Assembly: GCA_028717445.1 (NCBI GenBank)
Contig: JAQUNU010000012.1
Span: 1-17,783 of the forward strand
Direction of reading: 5' to 3'
Origin: Candidatus Portnoyibacteriota bacterium
Lineage (GTDB): Bacteria > Patescibacteriota > Minisyncoccia > Portnoybacterales > GWB1-42-6
DNA: 17,783 bases
The translations under genes were made by a program, and so were the position numbers. The notes beneath the pieces are model-generated. The model searched no databases. It was not told the origin of the DNA and saw nothing but the letters and a program-made list of their open reading frames with translations. The stretch's first letter is position 1; every line of letters begins with the position of its first letter. This document shows positions 7,643-14,069 of this stretch, in pieces.

Positions 7643-8068
7643 TTACTGAATAAGGCCTCCCGATTTTTCTATTTTTTGCCTAGCTCCCGCTGACGTCTTC
7701 AGATCTTTAAAGGTCAGTTTTTTTGAAATTTCTCCATCACCTAAAATTTTAACGTTTCCTTTATTAATTTTACCAATAATTCCTTTGCTAAGCAAAGATT
7801 TGGCAGAAACGATTTCTCCTTCTTTGAACGCTTTGTTTATCAAATTTAAATTCACCGTTGCCGTCATGTCCGAAACGGGTTTAAAACGATAACCGCGTTT
7901 TTTAGGCATTTGTTTGATATAATCCCGCCAAGCCGGCCTGATTTTGGCGCCAGCCCTGGATTTCTGGCCTTTCAGCCCGCGACCCGAATAAGTGCCCCGC
8001 CTGCCGCCCCGGCCAACGCGTTTTCTTTTCTTATTATTCTTGTTTTTTATCAATTGGTGAAGCTGCAT
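7643..8068 (-). CDS. rplO: Ribosomal protein L15
   Basis: A 141-residue large-subunit protein that binds 23S rRNA late in assembly. The N-terminus has the signature basic, glycine-rich extension (KRKRVGRGGRRGTYSGRGLKGQKSR), and the C-terminus carries GIIGKINKGNVKILGDGE. It begins one base after rpsE with no intervening gene: this is where rpmD (L30) normally lies, so L30 is absent. It is followed 11 nt later by secY. Length and domain layout are ordinary. Confidence 0.96.
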   Translation of the reverse strand: MQLHQLIKNKNNKKRKRVGRGGRRGTYSGRGLKGQKSRAGAKIRPAWRDYIKQMPKKRGYRFKPVSDMTATVNLNLINKAFKEGEIVSAKSLLSKGIIGKINKGNVKILGDGEISKKLTFKDLKTSAGARQKIEKSGGLIQ

Positions 8069-8069
8069 A

Positions 8070-8540
8070 TTATTTCAATTTCTTTAAAGCTTCTATTGTC
8101 GCGATGGCGTTGTTTAATTTATTCGTGGATCGGCTGACGACTTTGCTGACGATATCGCTTATTCCGGCCAAATCACAAATAACACGGACTACGCCTCCGG
8201 CCACGATACCACGGCCTTTCTGGGCTGGTTTCAGAAAAACCCTGGCCGCTCCGAATTTGCTGTAAACTTCATGAGGAATAGTCGTTTCTTTTATCTTCAC
8301 TTCGGTGATATCTTTTTTGGCCTGGACCACCGCTTTATTGATGGCTCGGGAAACATCATTGGCCTTGGCGATGCCAATAGCAACCCTTCTCTTTCTGTCT
8401 CCGATGGCGACCGTAGCCCGAAAGCTAAAGCGTCTGCCGCCCGCCATGACTCTGGCCACCCTGGCAACATCAATTACCCGTTGGTCGAATTCGGATTTTT
8501 CTTTTTCCCTGCCTCTTGATCTTCTAAATGGTTTTGCCAT
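8070..8540 (-). CDS. rpsE: Ribosomal protein S5
   Basis: A 156-residue small-subunit protein affecting decoding accuracy and mRNA helicase activity. It has the double-stranded-RNA-binding N-terminal domain (RVARVMAGGRRFSFRATVAIGD) and the C-terminal domain (GRGIVAGGVVRVICDLAGISDIV). The short basic N-terminus AKPFRRSRGREKEKSEF precedes the core. It lies 9 nt after rplR and 1 nt before rplO. The GGVVR/AGI segment is intact. No unusual feature beyond the missing rpmD neighbour. Confidence 0.97.
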   Translation of the reverse strand: MAKPFRRSRGREKEKSEFDQRVIDVARVARVMAGGRRFSFRATVAIGDRKRRVAIGIAKANDVSRAINKAVVQAKKDITEVKIKETTIPHEVYSKFGAARVFLKPAQKGRGIVAGGVVRVICDLAGISDIVSKVVSRSTNKLNNAIATIEALKKLK

Positions 8541-8549
8541 AATTTTTTA

Positions 8550-8906
8550 TTAAAACTGGAGCCCGCCTTCTCTGGCTCCTTCCGCGAATTGTTTTAGGCG
8601 ACCGTGATATTTATATCCGCCCCGGTCAAAAGCGACTTTTTCTATCTTGGCGGCCAAAGCTTTTTTGGCCAAAAGCTTTCCTGTTTCCTTGGCCAGATCA
8701 GATTTTTTTATATTCTTGCCTTTTATTTCAAAATCAGAAACCGAAACCAAAGTAGCCTTCTTCTCATTATTTATCAATTGGCCATAAATATGCTTATTGC
8801 TGCGGAAAACCGAAAGCCGCGGGCGCTGTTCAAAACCCTTAATCGCCTTGCGAACTCTTCTCTCCCGGCGCTCCATTTTTTTAATTTTTGCGGTTGATTT
8901 ATTCAT
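8550..8906 (-). CDS. rplR: Ribosomal protein L18
   Basis: A 118-residue protein that binds 5S rRNA in the central protuberance with L5. The core is RLSVFRSNKHIYGQLINNEKKATLVSVS, and the C-terminus is VAFDRGGYKYHGRLKQFAEGAREGGLQF, the conserved FDRGG...GR...A..AREGGL signature. A lysine/arginine-rich N-terminus precedes the core. It is 11 nt after rplF and 9 nt before rpsE. Confidence 0.97.
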   Translation of the reverse strand: MNKSTAKIKKMERRERRVRKAIKGFEQRPRLSVFRSNKHIYGQLINNEKKATLVSVSDFEIKGKNIKKSDLAKETGKLLAKKALAAKIEKVAFDRGGYKYHGRLKQFAEGAREGGLQF

Positions 8907-8917
8907 AATCGCTATTT

Positions 8918-9475
8918 CTACATCTCGGTCGCGGCGGCTTTCTTGCCGGCTTTAATCTTGATGACTTCACCCTGATATCTGATGCCTTTTCCTTTATAGG
9001 GTTCCGGTTTTTTCAAACTCCGAATATTGGCCGCAACCTGTCCGACTAATCCCTTGTCAATGCCTGAAACCGTAATCGTGTTCTTTTCCGTTTTAAATTC
9101 AATGCCCTGGGGCGGTTCAACTTCGACCGGATGAGAAAAACCCAAACTCATTACCAATTTTTTGCCCTGCAGGGAAACACGGTAGCCGATTCCTTCCACT
9201 TCCAAAACTTTTTTATAACCCTCATTCACTCCCCGAATCATATTAGCGGCCAAAGAACGGATCAATCCCCAAAGAGCCATTTTTTTCTTATCGGCCAAAT
9301 CTTCTTTATTTTTAAGGGTGACGAAAACTTTATTGTCCTTCAATTCGACAACGAAAAACTTTTTGAATTCCGTTTTTAGCTCTCCTTTTGGCCCTTTAGC
9401 CACGATAAAATCCCCCTCGATCGAAACCGAAACTTTTTCCGGGATATCAATTGGCAATTTTCCTATTCTAGACAT
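8918..9475 (-). CDS. rplF: Ribosomal protein L6
   Basis: A 185-residue large-subunit protein near the sarcin-ricin loop and factor-binding site. It contains the standard start MSRIGKLPIDIP, two repeated beta domains, and the C-terminal signature KPEPYKGKGIRYQGEVIKIKAGK. It is slightly longer than the usual 175-180 residues, through an AAATEM tail. A 54-nt spacer separates it from rpsH; that spacer holds a short repeat unit (9483-9511). Confidence 0.97.
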   Translation of the reverse strand: MSRIGKLPIDIPEKVSVSIEGDFIVAKGPKGELKTEFKKFFVVELKDNKVFVTLKNKEDLADKKKMALWGLIRSLAANMIRGVNEGYKKVLEVEGIGYRVSLQGKKLVMSLGFSHPVEVEPPQGIEFKTEKNTITVSGIDKGLVGQVAANIRSLKKPEPYKGKGIRYQGEVIKIKAGKKAAATEM

Positions 9476-9482
9476 GATTATT

Positions 9483-9511
9483 ACCTAAGAAATTACTTAA
9501 TTTTTACGAAT
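9483..9511. repeat. Short intergenic repeat unit, copy 1 (rpsH-rplF spacer)
   Basis: Reads ACCTAAGAAATTACTTAA then TTTTTACGAAT. It matches the unit at 11977-12004 with two substitutions and one single-base gap. It contains the small palindrome AAATTACTTAATTT. It ends about 8 nt upstream of the rplF start codon; copy 2 has a similar position relative to rpmC. The ACTAATTT and ACGAAT words relate it to the longer inverted repeats at 9928-10287. Confidence 0.6.
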
Positions 9512-9529
9512 AATTATATTCAGCGGGGT

Positions 9530-9916
9530 TTACCAAAGCTCGCAAATTAGCTCCCCTCCCAAACCCGCTCTCCTGGCTTCTTTTCCGGTCATAAGCCCCT
9601 CGGGAGTGGAAATAACAGAAATTCCATAACCCTGTTTTACCGGCAGAATTTCGTTTTTCTTAATATAAACTCTCCGGCTTGGTTTGCTCTTTTTAACAAT
9701 TTCCTGGATGGCCGGAATCCCTTCATCATATTTTAAATTGATCTGGAGGCGCTTTATGCCTTTCTTGCTCTTTTCTTCGACGCCGCTCAAATATTTTTCT
9801 TTTTCCAGAATTTTAGCCAAGGCAAATTTCAGCTTAGAAAAAGGCATTTCTATGCTTGCTCTGCCCGTCTTCTGGGCGTTTTTTATTCTAATCAACATGT
9901 CTGAAATTTGATCCAT
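9530..9916 (-). CDS. rpsH: Ribosomal protein S8
   Basis: A 128-residue primary 16S rRNA-binding protein of the small subunit; in E. coli it is also the translational repressor of the spc operon. It starts MDQISDMLIRIKNAQ, the usual D-x-ML-x-RI-x-NA start. The C-terminal RNA-binding signature is GYGISVISTPEGLMTGKEARRAGLGGELICELW. Length is normal. Repeat-bearing spacers flank it on both sides (85 nt from rpsN, 54 nt to rplF). No E. coli-type S8 operator was identified. Confidence 0.97.
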   Translation of the reverse strand: MDQISDMLIRIKNAQKTGRASIEMPFSKLKFALAKILEKEKYLSGVEEKSKKGIKRLQINLKYDEGIPAIQEIVKKSKPSRRVYIKKNEILPVKQGYGISVISTPEGLMTGKEARRAGLGGELICELW

Positions 9917-9927
9917 ATTTATCTATT

Positions 9928-10001
9928 TTCACGAAACCTGTTCACGAATTTCACTAATTTATTGTTCGTGGGATTCGTGCCCATATTTGTGTTATTGGCG
10001 A
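9928..10001. repeat. Imperfect inverted repeat between rpsN and rpsH (A1)
   Basis: The left arm TTCACGAAACCTGTTCACGAATTTCACTAATTT (split: CACGAAACCTG, TTCACGAATTT, CACTAATTT) faces a right arm rich in TTCGTG words. The reverse complement of the right arm aligns over about 30 nt with one gap and several mismatches. The element starts directly at the rpsN stop codon and ends just before the rpsH ribosome-binding region. It is a sister of the element at 10199-10287. Confidence 0.7.
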
Positions 10002-10187
10002 TTACCAAGACGATTTTTTGATTCCCGGGATCATTCCCTGATTAGCCAATTCTCTGAAGCATATCCGACAAAGATCAAAATCCCTGATATAGCCGCGTTT
10101 TCGACCGCACCTAAAACAGCGTCTGACAATTCGGCTTGAAAATTTCGGTTTTCTCTTTGATTTTGCTATCTGCGCTTTTGTCGCCAT
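10002..10187 (-). CDS. rpsN: Ribosomal protein S14, zinc type
   Basis: A 61-residue S14 of the short, zinc-binding class, which sits in the head of the 30S subunit. The zinc motif is C-FR-C, then 12 residues, then C-RI-C, in the context RCFRCGRKRGYIRDFDLCRICFRELA. The C-terminus GMIPGIKKSSW is canonical. The ATG at 10187 (MATKAQIAKSKR) is preferred. The frame remains open for 15 codons upstream, but those codons lie in the inverted repeat 10199-10287 and do not resemble S14. Repeats fill both flanking spacers, 85 and 100 nt wide. Confidence 0.97.
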   Translation of the reverse strand: MATKAQIAKSKRKPKFSSRIVRRCFRCGRKRGYIRDFDLCRICFRELANQGMIPGIKKSSW

Positions 10188-10198
10188 TTTAATTATCT

Positions 10199-10287
10199 CG
10201 CTAATTTTCACGAATCTGACCACGAATTTCACTAATGCCTGGTTTTTTATTCGTGAAATTTGTGGTCAAATCCGTGTTATTCGCGAC
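10199..10287. repeat. Imperfect inverted repeat between rplE and rpsN (A2)
   Basis: Arms 10199-10236 and 10249-10285 are reverse complements at about 30 of 38 positions with one gap, around a GCCTGGTTTTTT loop. Core words are CACGAATTTCAC, GACCACGAATTT and TTCACGAAT. On the minus strand the element begins immediately after the rplE TAA. It is closely related in sequence and position to A1 at 9928-10001. Confidence 0.8.
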
Positions 10288-10827
10288 TTACTTCTTTATT
10301 GGAAATCCCATTAATTTTAGCAATTCTAAACCTTTTTCCTTCTCTCCAGCAGTCGTTTTAACAGTCACTTCTAATCCAAAGATAACTTTGACCCCCTCGT
10401 GAGAAATTTCCGGAAAGATTATCTGTTCTTTGAGTCCAATATTTAAATTTCCGTTCTGATCAATTGATTTTTGATCAATGCCCCTGAAATCGCGGCTTCG
10501 AGGCAAAGCTATATTAATAAAACGGTCTAGGAAATCAAACATTCTCTGTCCGCGTAGCGTTGTTTTCAACCCCACTTTCATCCCTTGCCTAACCTTAAAA
10601 CCAGCGATAGCTCTCTTGGCCTGCGTAAAGGCCGGCTTCTGGCCGGTAATTGCGGCCAAATCAGAAATAATCGAATCAAGCGATCCCTGATCGGCCGCGT
10701 ATTTGCCTATGCCTAAATTGACGATGACTTTTTCGATCTTCGGAACGGCCAGATCATTTTGCAATTCGAATTTCTTCTTTAAGCCTGGCAAAACTTCCTT
10801 ATTATATTTTTGTTGCAATGAATTCAT
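10288..10827 (-). CDS. rplE: Ribosomal protein L5
   Basis: A 179-residue protein of the central protuberance that binds 5S rRNA and contacts P-site tRNA. Signatures are VPKIEKVIVNLGIGKYA, ITGQKPAFTQAKRAIAGFKVRQGMKVGLKTTLRG, and the C-terminal FGLEVTVKTTAGEKEKGLELLKLMGFP. ATG at 10827 (MNSLQQKYNKEVLPGL) matches the family start and has AAAGAGA upstream. Longer TTG/ATG starts to 10878 would overlap rplX by up to 28 nt and add a tail unlike L5. It lies 23 nt after rplX. Confidence 0.96.
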   Translation of the reverse strand: MNSLQQKYNKEVLPGLKKKFELQNDLAVPKIEKVIVNLGIGKYAADQGSLDSIISDLAAITGQKPAFTQAKRAIAGFKVRQGMKVGLKTTLRGQRMFDFLDRFINIALPRSRDFRGIDQKSIDQNGNLNIGLKEQIIFPEISHEGVKVIFGLEVTVKTTAGEKEKGLELLKLMGFPIKK

Positions 10828-10850
10828 ATTTCTCTTTAATTTTCGCGAAT

Positions 10851-11156
10851 CTAAATTTCTTGCTGGCATTTTTTGCAAATCCTGAATTTCCCAGTTTCAG
10901 TAAGTTTGTATCCGATTCTTGAAGCCGCTCCGCATTTGGGACAAACTATCTTGGCGTTAGAAACGGAAATCGGCCGCGGAATGCTGATGATCTGCCCCTT
11001 TTCGCCGGTTTTCCGGGGTTTATTATGTTTTTTTGCCAGATTAATCCCCTCGACCACTATTTTTGAATCCAGCGAAACAACCTCAAGCACTTTTCCTTGC
11101 TTGCCCTTGTCTTTGCCGGCCAATATTTTAACTGTATCGTCTTTTTTTATTTTCAT
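10851..11156 (-). CDS. rplX: Ribosomal protein L24 with CxxC pair
   Basis: A 101-residue assembly initiator of the large subunit. The KOW domain is DTVKILAGKDKGKQGKVLEV, followed by VVEGINLAKKH and ISIPRPISVSNAKIVCPKCG. It carries two CxxC pairs (VCPKCG and ICKKCQ, 15 residues between pairs), the zinc-binding form of bacterial L24. The ATG at 11156 is used, 4 nt after the rplN stop; an extended frame to 11198 would run back into rplN and is not L24-like. Confidence 0.96.
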   Translation of the reverse strand: MKIKKDDTVKILAGKDKGKQGKVLEVVSLDSKIVVEGINLAKKHNKPRKTGEKGQIISIPRPISVSNAKIVCPKCGAASRIGYKLTETGKFRICKKCQQEI

Positions 11157-11160
11157 ACAT

Positions 11161-11526
11161 TTAGATAACCTCCGGCGCCAAGGAAGCGATTCGATCAAAT
11201 CCTCTTTCTTTGACTTCTCTGGCTACCGGTCCAAAAATACGCGCCCCTTTTGGCTCTCCGCCATCCAAAATCACAACGGCGTTATCCGAAAATCTGATAT
11301 AGGAGCCGTCCGCTCTCCGGTAATTATTCCTTTGACGCACAATGACTGCCTTGATCACATCCCCTTTTTTGACCATTTTTCTGGGCTCGGCCGATTTAAC
11401 CGAACCAACGATAATATCTCCCAATTGCGCGTATCTGCGCCTGGTTCCCCCGAGCACCTTAAAACACTGGACGATCTTGGCGCCAGTATTATCGGCAACT
11501 TTTAACATTGTTCGGGGCTGAATCAT
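11161..11526 (-). CDS. rplN: Ribosomal protein L14
   Basis: A 121-residue large-subunit protein forming bridge B8 with 16S rRNA. It begins MIQPRTMLKVADNTGAKIVQ, has the conserved GDIIVGSVKSA and RADGSYIRFSDNAVVI, and ends FGPVAREVKERGFDRIASLAPEVI. Length matches the family (about 122). It is 4 nt from both rpsQ and rplX, a compact part of the operon. Nothing unusual. Confidence 0.97.
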   Translation of the reverse strand: MIQPRTMLKVADNTGAKIVQCFKVLGGTRRRYAQLGDIIVGSVKSAEPRKMVKKGDVIKAVIVRQRNNYRRADGSYIRFSDNAVVILDGGEPKGARIFGPVAREVKERGFDRIASLAPEVI

Positions 11527-11530
11527 ATTT

Positions 11531-11776
11531 TTAGATTTTTCCCATCACCCGCCAGCACTTCTCTTTGCCAAAGGGCCTGGTCTGGGCGATCATGATCTTG
11601 TCGCCAACGTGATATTCTCCCTTTTCATCATGGGCTTTATAGCGATTGGTGACTTTATATTGCTTTCCATATTTAGGGTTTCTCTTCAAAAGCGTGACGG
11701 CCACGACAACCGTTTTTTGCATCTTATCAGAAACAACAAGCCCGCTCAATGTTTTGATTTTTTTTCCTTTTTCCAT
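11531..11776 (-). CDS. rpsQ: Ribosomal protein S17
   Basis: An 81-residue primary binder of 16S rRNA with an OB fold. It has LSGLVVSDKMQKTVVVAV, followed by RNPKYGKQYKVTNRYKAHDE and the signature GDKIMIAQTRPFGKEKCWRV. A GxVxSDKMxKTVVV start and the RPxSKxKxWRV end fit the family. It lies 13 nt after rpmC and 4 nt before rplN. Confidence 0.96.
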   Translation of the reverse strand: MEKGKKIKTLSGLVVSDKMQKTVVVAVTLLKRNPKYGKQYKVTNRYKAHDEKGEYHVGDKIMIAQTRPFGKEKCWRVMGKI

Positions 11777-11789
11777 AAATATGCGTTTA

Positions 11790-11969
11790 TTATTTTTTTA
11801 ACAGCGTCAGTATTCTGGCTATCGTTTTTCGCGTTTCAGGAATGATCTTGACGTTTTTTATTTTTTTCTCGGCCAAATCGAACCTTGCCTGGCGGAGCTT
11901 TTCTCTTTGCTCCGCAAGCATTGTTTTTAATTCCGGCTCATTTTTGATTTTCAATTCTTTAATATCCAT
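11790..11969 (-). CDS. rpmC: Ribosomal protein L29
   Basis: A 59-residue two-helix protein at the polypeptide exit tunnel, where it helps dock chaperones and the signal recognition particle. The translation begins MDIKELKIKNEPELKTMLAE and contains LRQARFDLAEKKIKN, equivalent to the usual LRFQLATGQLENT region. It ends ETRKTIARILTLLKK, equivalent to the RKxIARxxT signature. Gene order rplP-rpmC-rpsQ confirms the call. It begins 80 nt after rplP; the spacer holds the repeat unit at 11977-12004. The Shine-Dalgarno is weak (AGGTCG). Confidence 0.95.
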   Translation of the reverse strand: MDIKELKIKNEPELKTMLAEQREKLRQARFDLAEKKIKNVKIIPETRKTIARILTLLKK

Positions 11970-11976
11970 GTATGCG

Positions 11977-12004
11977 ACCTACGAAATTACTAATTTTTAC
12001 GGAT
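11977..12004. repeat. Short intergenic repeat unit, copy 2 (rpmC-rplP spacer)
   Basis: Near-identical to 9483-9511: ACCTACGAAATTACTAA then TTTTTACGGAT, with two substitutions and one gap. It ends about 8 nt upstream of the rpmC ATG, as copy 1 does for rplF. A nearby GATTCGTAATC (12031-12041) could pair with its TACGAAATTAC end. The rest of the 80-nt spacer shows no promoter or terminator. Confidence 0.6.
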
Positions 12005-12049
12005 AAATTTATATCTGCCTGATTGGCCATGATTCGTAATCTAGCCGGA

Positions 12050-12466
12050 TCATTTGCTGACAAATCTTGTTTTTATGGATAATTTATTTGAAGCCAATCT
12101 TAATGCTTCCTGCGCGGTATTCAAAGAAATTCCATCCATCTCAAACAAAACTCTCCCGGGTTTGACCGCGGCGACATAATGATCAACGCTTCCCTTGCCC
12201 CCGCCCATCGGCACTTCCGTTCCTTTTTTAGTTACGGGCTTGTCGGGAAAAATCCTAATCCAAATCTTTCCGCCTCTCTGCACATATCTGGTCATGGCCC
12301 GCCTAGCCGCCTCTATCTGTCGACCATTAATCCAACCCCGGCCAATCGTTTTCAAACCGAAACTGCCGAACGCCAAAGCAGTGCCGCGCGATTCAGCGCC
12401 CCGGAACCTGCCCCGGCCCTTCTGCCATTTTCGGTGTTTAACTTTTTTGGGTTGAAATATTGACAT
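12050..12466 (-). CDS. rplP: Ribosomal protein L16
   Basis: A 138-residue large-subunit protein near the A site. Conserved segments are KVKHRKWQKGRGRFRG, RGTALAFGSFGLKTIGRGWI, QIEAARRAMTRYVQRGGKIWIRIFPDKPVTKKGTEVPMGGGKG (in part), and VLFEMDGIS. Length and layout are standard. The start is 3 nt after the rpsC stop. The R-G-G-K-I-W-I-R segment that contacts 23S rRNA is intact. Confidence 0.97.
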   Translation of the reverse strand: MSIFQPKKVKHRKWQKGRGRFRGAESRGTALAFGSFGLKTIGRGWINGRQIEAARRAMTRYVQRGGKIWIRIFPDKPVTKKGTEVPMGGGKGSVDHYVAAVKPGRVLFEMDGISLNTAQEALRLASNKLSIKTRFVSK

Positions 12467-12469
12467 AGG

Positions 12470-13153
12470 TTATGATTCAAATTTTTTGCCTTCTTTCTTT
12501 TCTTCGAATTTATCTCCCTTGTAGATCCAAACCTTGATACCGACCGTCCCATACGTCGTGAAGGCGGTCGCTGTGGCAAAATCAACATCAGCCCGAAGGG
12601 TTTGCAAAGGAATTTTTCCCTGAGCCAGCCATTCGGTCCGGGCGATCTCCGCTCCGCCCAATCTTCCTTTCATCATTATTTTCACTCCCTGCACTTCTTT
12701 TTGCTGCATAATCATTTCGATGCCTTTTTTGATTATCCGACGATGCGGCATCCGGCGTTCTATCTGCTCGGCCATATCTTGAGCCATAACCGAAGCATGC
12801 GATTCCGGCGACCGCAATTCTTGGACTTCCAGACGAATTTCGGCCTTGCTCGGTCTGATGCCTTCCTTAGAAGCAATTTTCTTTATCTCTTCCTTTAACT
12901 GCTCAATGCCGCTTCCGCCCCGACCGATGATTAAGCCGGGCCTCGCGGTCTTAATGATGATATTCACCGAATTAGCCGTTCTCTCAATCTCAACACTATC
13001 AACACCGGCCTTGGCCAGTTTGCGCGATAAAAATTCCCGGAATTTTGTGTCCTGTTTCAAGAATTTCTTAAAATCTTTTTTATTGTACCAGCGCGATTTC
13101 CAGTTTTGCGTGTAGCCGACCCGGAATCCCGTTGGATTGACTTTCTGTCCCAT
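12470..13153 (-). CDS. rpsC: Ribosomal protein S3
   Basis: A 227-residue small-subunit protein lining the mRNA entry channel. It starts MGQKVNPTGFRVGYTQNW, contains the KH domain loop GLIIGRGGSGIEQLKEEI, and ends with the C-terminal domain GRLGGAEIARTEWLAQGKIPLQTLRADV and YGTVGIKVWIYKGD. The tail is lysine/glutamate-rich. The 236-nt spacer upstream (13154-13389) separates it from rplV, whereas these genes usually abut or overlap. The spacer contains three successive hairpins. Confidence 0.97.
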   Translation of the reverse strand: MGQKVNPTGFRVGYTQNWKSRWYNKKDFKKFLKQDTKFREFLSRKLAKAGVDSVEIERTANSVNIIIKTARPGLIIGRGGSGIEQLKEEIKKIASKEGIRPSKAEIRLEVQELRSPESHASVMAQDMAEQIERRMPHRRIIKKGIEMIMQQKEVQGVKIMMKGRLGGAEIARTEWLAQGKIPLQTLRADVDFATATAFTTYGTVGIKVWIYKGDKFEEKKEGKKFES

Positions 13154-13155
13154 GC

Positions 13156-13218
13156 CAATGTTGTTTAAATTTTTGAACGGAGCTCAAAGCGTAGTGAAAA
13201 AATTTGACTACAACATTG
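13156..13218. repeat. Hairpin E1 in the rplV-rpsC spacer
   Basis: CAATGTTGT and ACAACATTG are perfect 9-bp terminal arms. Pairing continues imperfectly inward through TTAAATTTTTGA against AAAAAATTTGA, around a GAACGGAGCTCAAAGCGTAGTG middle. The rpsC ATG (13153) is only 2 nt beyond the arm on the minus strand, so a folded hairpin could hide the ribosome-binding site. No Shine-Dalgarno is evident outside it. Confidence 0.7.
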
Positions 13219-13221
13219 AGC

Positions 13222-13328
13222 ATCCCGCCCCAGTTCCAGCTGCGAACTTTTTTTCAAGGATGAAAGGCGAAGCCGCTTCGCTCTCTGCCTTGGAATGATA
13301 AAGTTCGTGGTCGGAACTGGAGCGGGAT
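13222..13328. repeat. Large nested hairpin E2 in the rplV-rpsC spacer
   Basis: Outer arms 13222-13237 and 13313-13328 (ATCCCGCCCCAGTTCC against GGAACTGGAGCGGGAT) pair over 16 positions with one mismatch. In minus-strand RNA that position is a U-G wobble. Inside are CGAACTTTTTTTCAAGG against CCTTGGAATGATAAAGTTCG, and the tip GCGAAG-CCG-CTTCGC. It is a 107-nt three-tier stem with no long reading frame of its own. Confidence 0.8.
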
Positions 13329-13392
13329 AAAGGTTTTATTTCCGGATTTCCATCGTCCCGACTGGGCTCGGAAATTCGGATAAAGCCCTTTA
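13328..13392. repeat. Hairpin E3 abutting the rplV stop codon
   Basis: The left arm TAAAGGTTTTATTTCCGG, continuing ATTTCC, faces GGAAATTCGGATAAAGCCC, continuing TTTA. They are complementary except for a few positions and a 2-nt bulge. The loop includes CCC-GACT-GGG. The outermost TTTA contains the rplV stop, so the element begins exactly where the coding region ends. Confidence 0.7.
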
Positions 13393-13962
13393 AACGCTTT
13401 TTCTTCTAAACACTTTTTTAATATTTCCCATTGTCTGGCGGCTGAAAAATTTTTTCTTTGCCCTCGATGAGGCGTCGTATGGCCGCGCTGGCTTGGCTTG
13501 CGGCTCTCTGGTCTCATTAACCGCCGTAATGCTTTCTTCATGACTAGCCGGAATAATTTCGCTCTTTTCTTTTATTTCCGCCTTGACCGAAGGCCTGTTT
13601 TTTTGTTTTTTTAAAATCGTTTTGCCCGGAATCTTCTCATCCAGAATCAAATTAATATGCGCGGTTCTTTTCAAGATGGGGGTCGCGCGACCCATGGCTC
13701 GCGGCATCCAACGCTTCAAACTTGTGCCGCTGTCAACCGTTAATTTAGAAATAAAAAGGTTCTTTTCATCCAGATTAAAATTATTTTTGGCGTTGCCTAA
13801 AGCCGAATTCAACAATCTAAGAATAGGGTCGGCCGATCTTTTTGAAACAAATCTAAGCCGGGCCTGCGCTTGGCCGGCATCCATCCCCCGAATCATATCC
13901 GCGACCAATCTGGCTTTTCTGGCGGAAATTCTCAAATTATTTAAACTGGCTTTGACTTGCAT
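13390..13962 (-). CDS. rplV: Ribosomal protein L22 with long C-terminal extension
   Basis: L22 lines the exit tunnel of the large subunit. The core spans about residues 1-113: LRISARKARLVADMIRGM, ADPILRLLNSALGNAKNNF, then the tunnel-loop region DSGTSLKRWMPRAMGRATPI and RTAHINLIL. A tail of about 75 residues, rich in K, E, P and A and ending NIKKVFRRKSV, follows the core; most bacterial L22 proteins stop near 110-115. The ATG at 13962 (MQVKASLNNLRIS) is chosen. The frame is open to 14001, but those codons lie in the upstream repeat. It is unusually widely spaced: 107 nt after rpsS and 236 nt before rpsC. Confidence 0.96.
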   Translation of the reverse strand: MQVKASLNNLRISARKARLVADMIRGMDAGQAQARLRFVSKRSADPILRLLNSALGNAKNNFNLDEKNLFISKLTVDSGTSLKRWMPRAMGRATPILKRTAHINLILDEKIPGKTILKKQKNRPSVKAEIKEKSEIIPASHEESITAVNETREPQAKPARPYDASSRAKKKFFSRQTMGNIKKVFRRKSV

Positions 13963-13970
13963 AATAGCAT

Positions 13971-14065
13971 TCACTAATATACGAATTCTCCAAATATACA
14001 AATATGCAAATTTTCTGTAGGTTTTATATTTGTATATTAATTTAGATTCGTATATTCGTGATTAC
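13971..14065. repeat. Inverted repeat between rpsS and rplV (B1)
   Basis: The left arm (from 13971: TCACTAATATACGAATTCTC, then CAAATATACAAATATG) and right arm (to 14065: ATATTTGTATATTAATTTAG, then ATTCGTATATTCGTGATTA) are inverted copies over about 40 nt. The loop is about 10 nt (TTCTGTAGGT). Positions 14044-14067 are identical to 16922-16945 next to rplC. The dyad fills nearly the whole 107-nt spacer. Confidence 0.85.
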
Positions 14066-14069
14066 TCAT

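Noticed and set aside
9928..10287. Possible CRISPR array around rpsN
   Set aside because: The repeats are divergent inverted copies flanking a gene, without regular spacing or unique spacers, and no cas genes are present.
10828..10878. Longer starts for rplE
   Set aside because: They would overlap rplX, and the added residues do not resemble L5; ATG at 10827 has a ribosome-binding site.
13156..13392. Insertion sequence in the rplV-rpsC spacer
   Set aside because: There is no transposase frame, and no target-site duplication could be seen; only hairpin structure supports it.
13254..13541. 95-codon minus-strand frame across the rplV end and spacer
   Set aside because: It overlaps rplV in another frame and runs through hairpins E2 and E3; the L22 frame is clearly the coding one.
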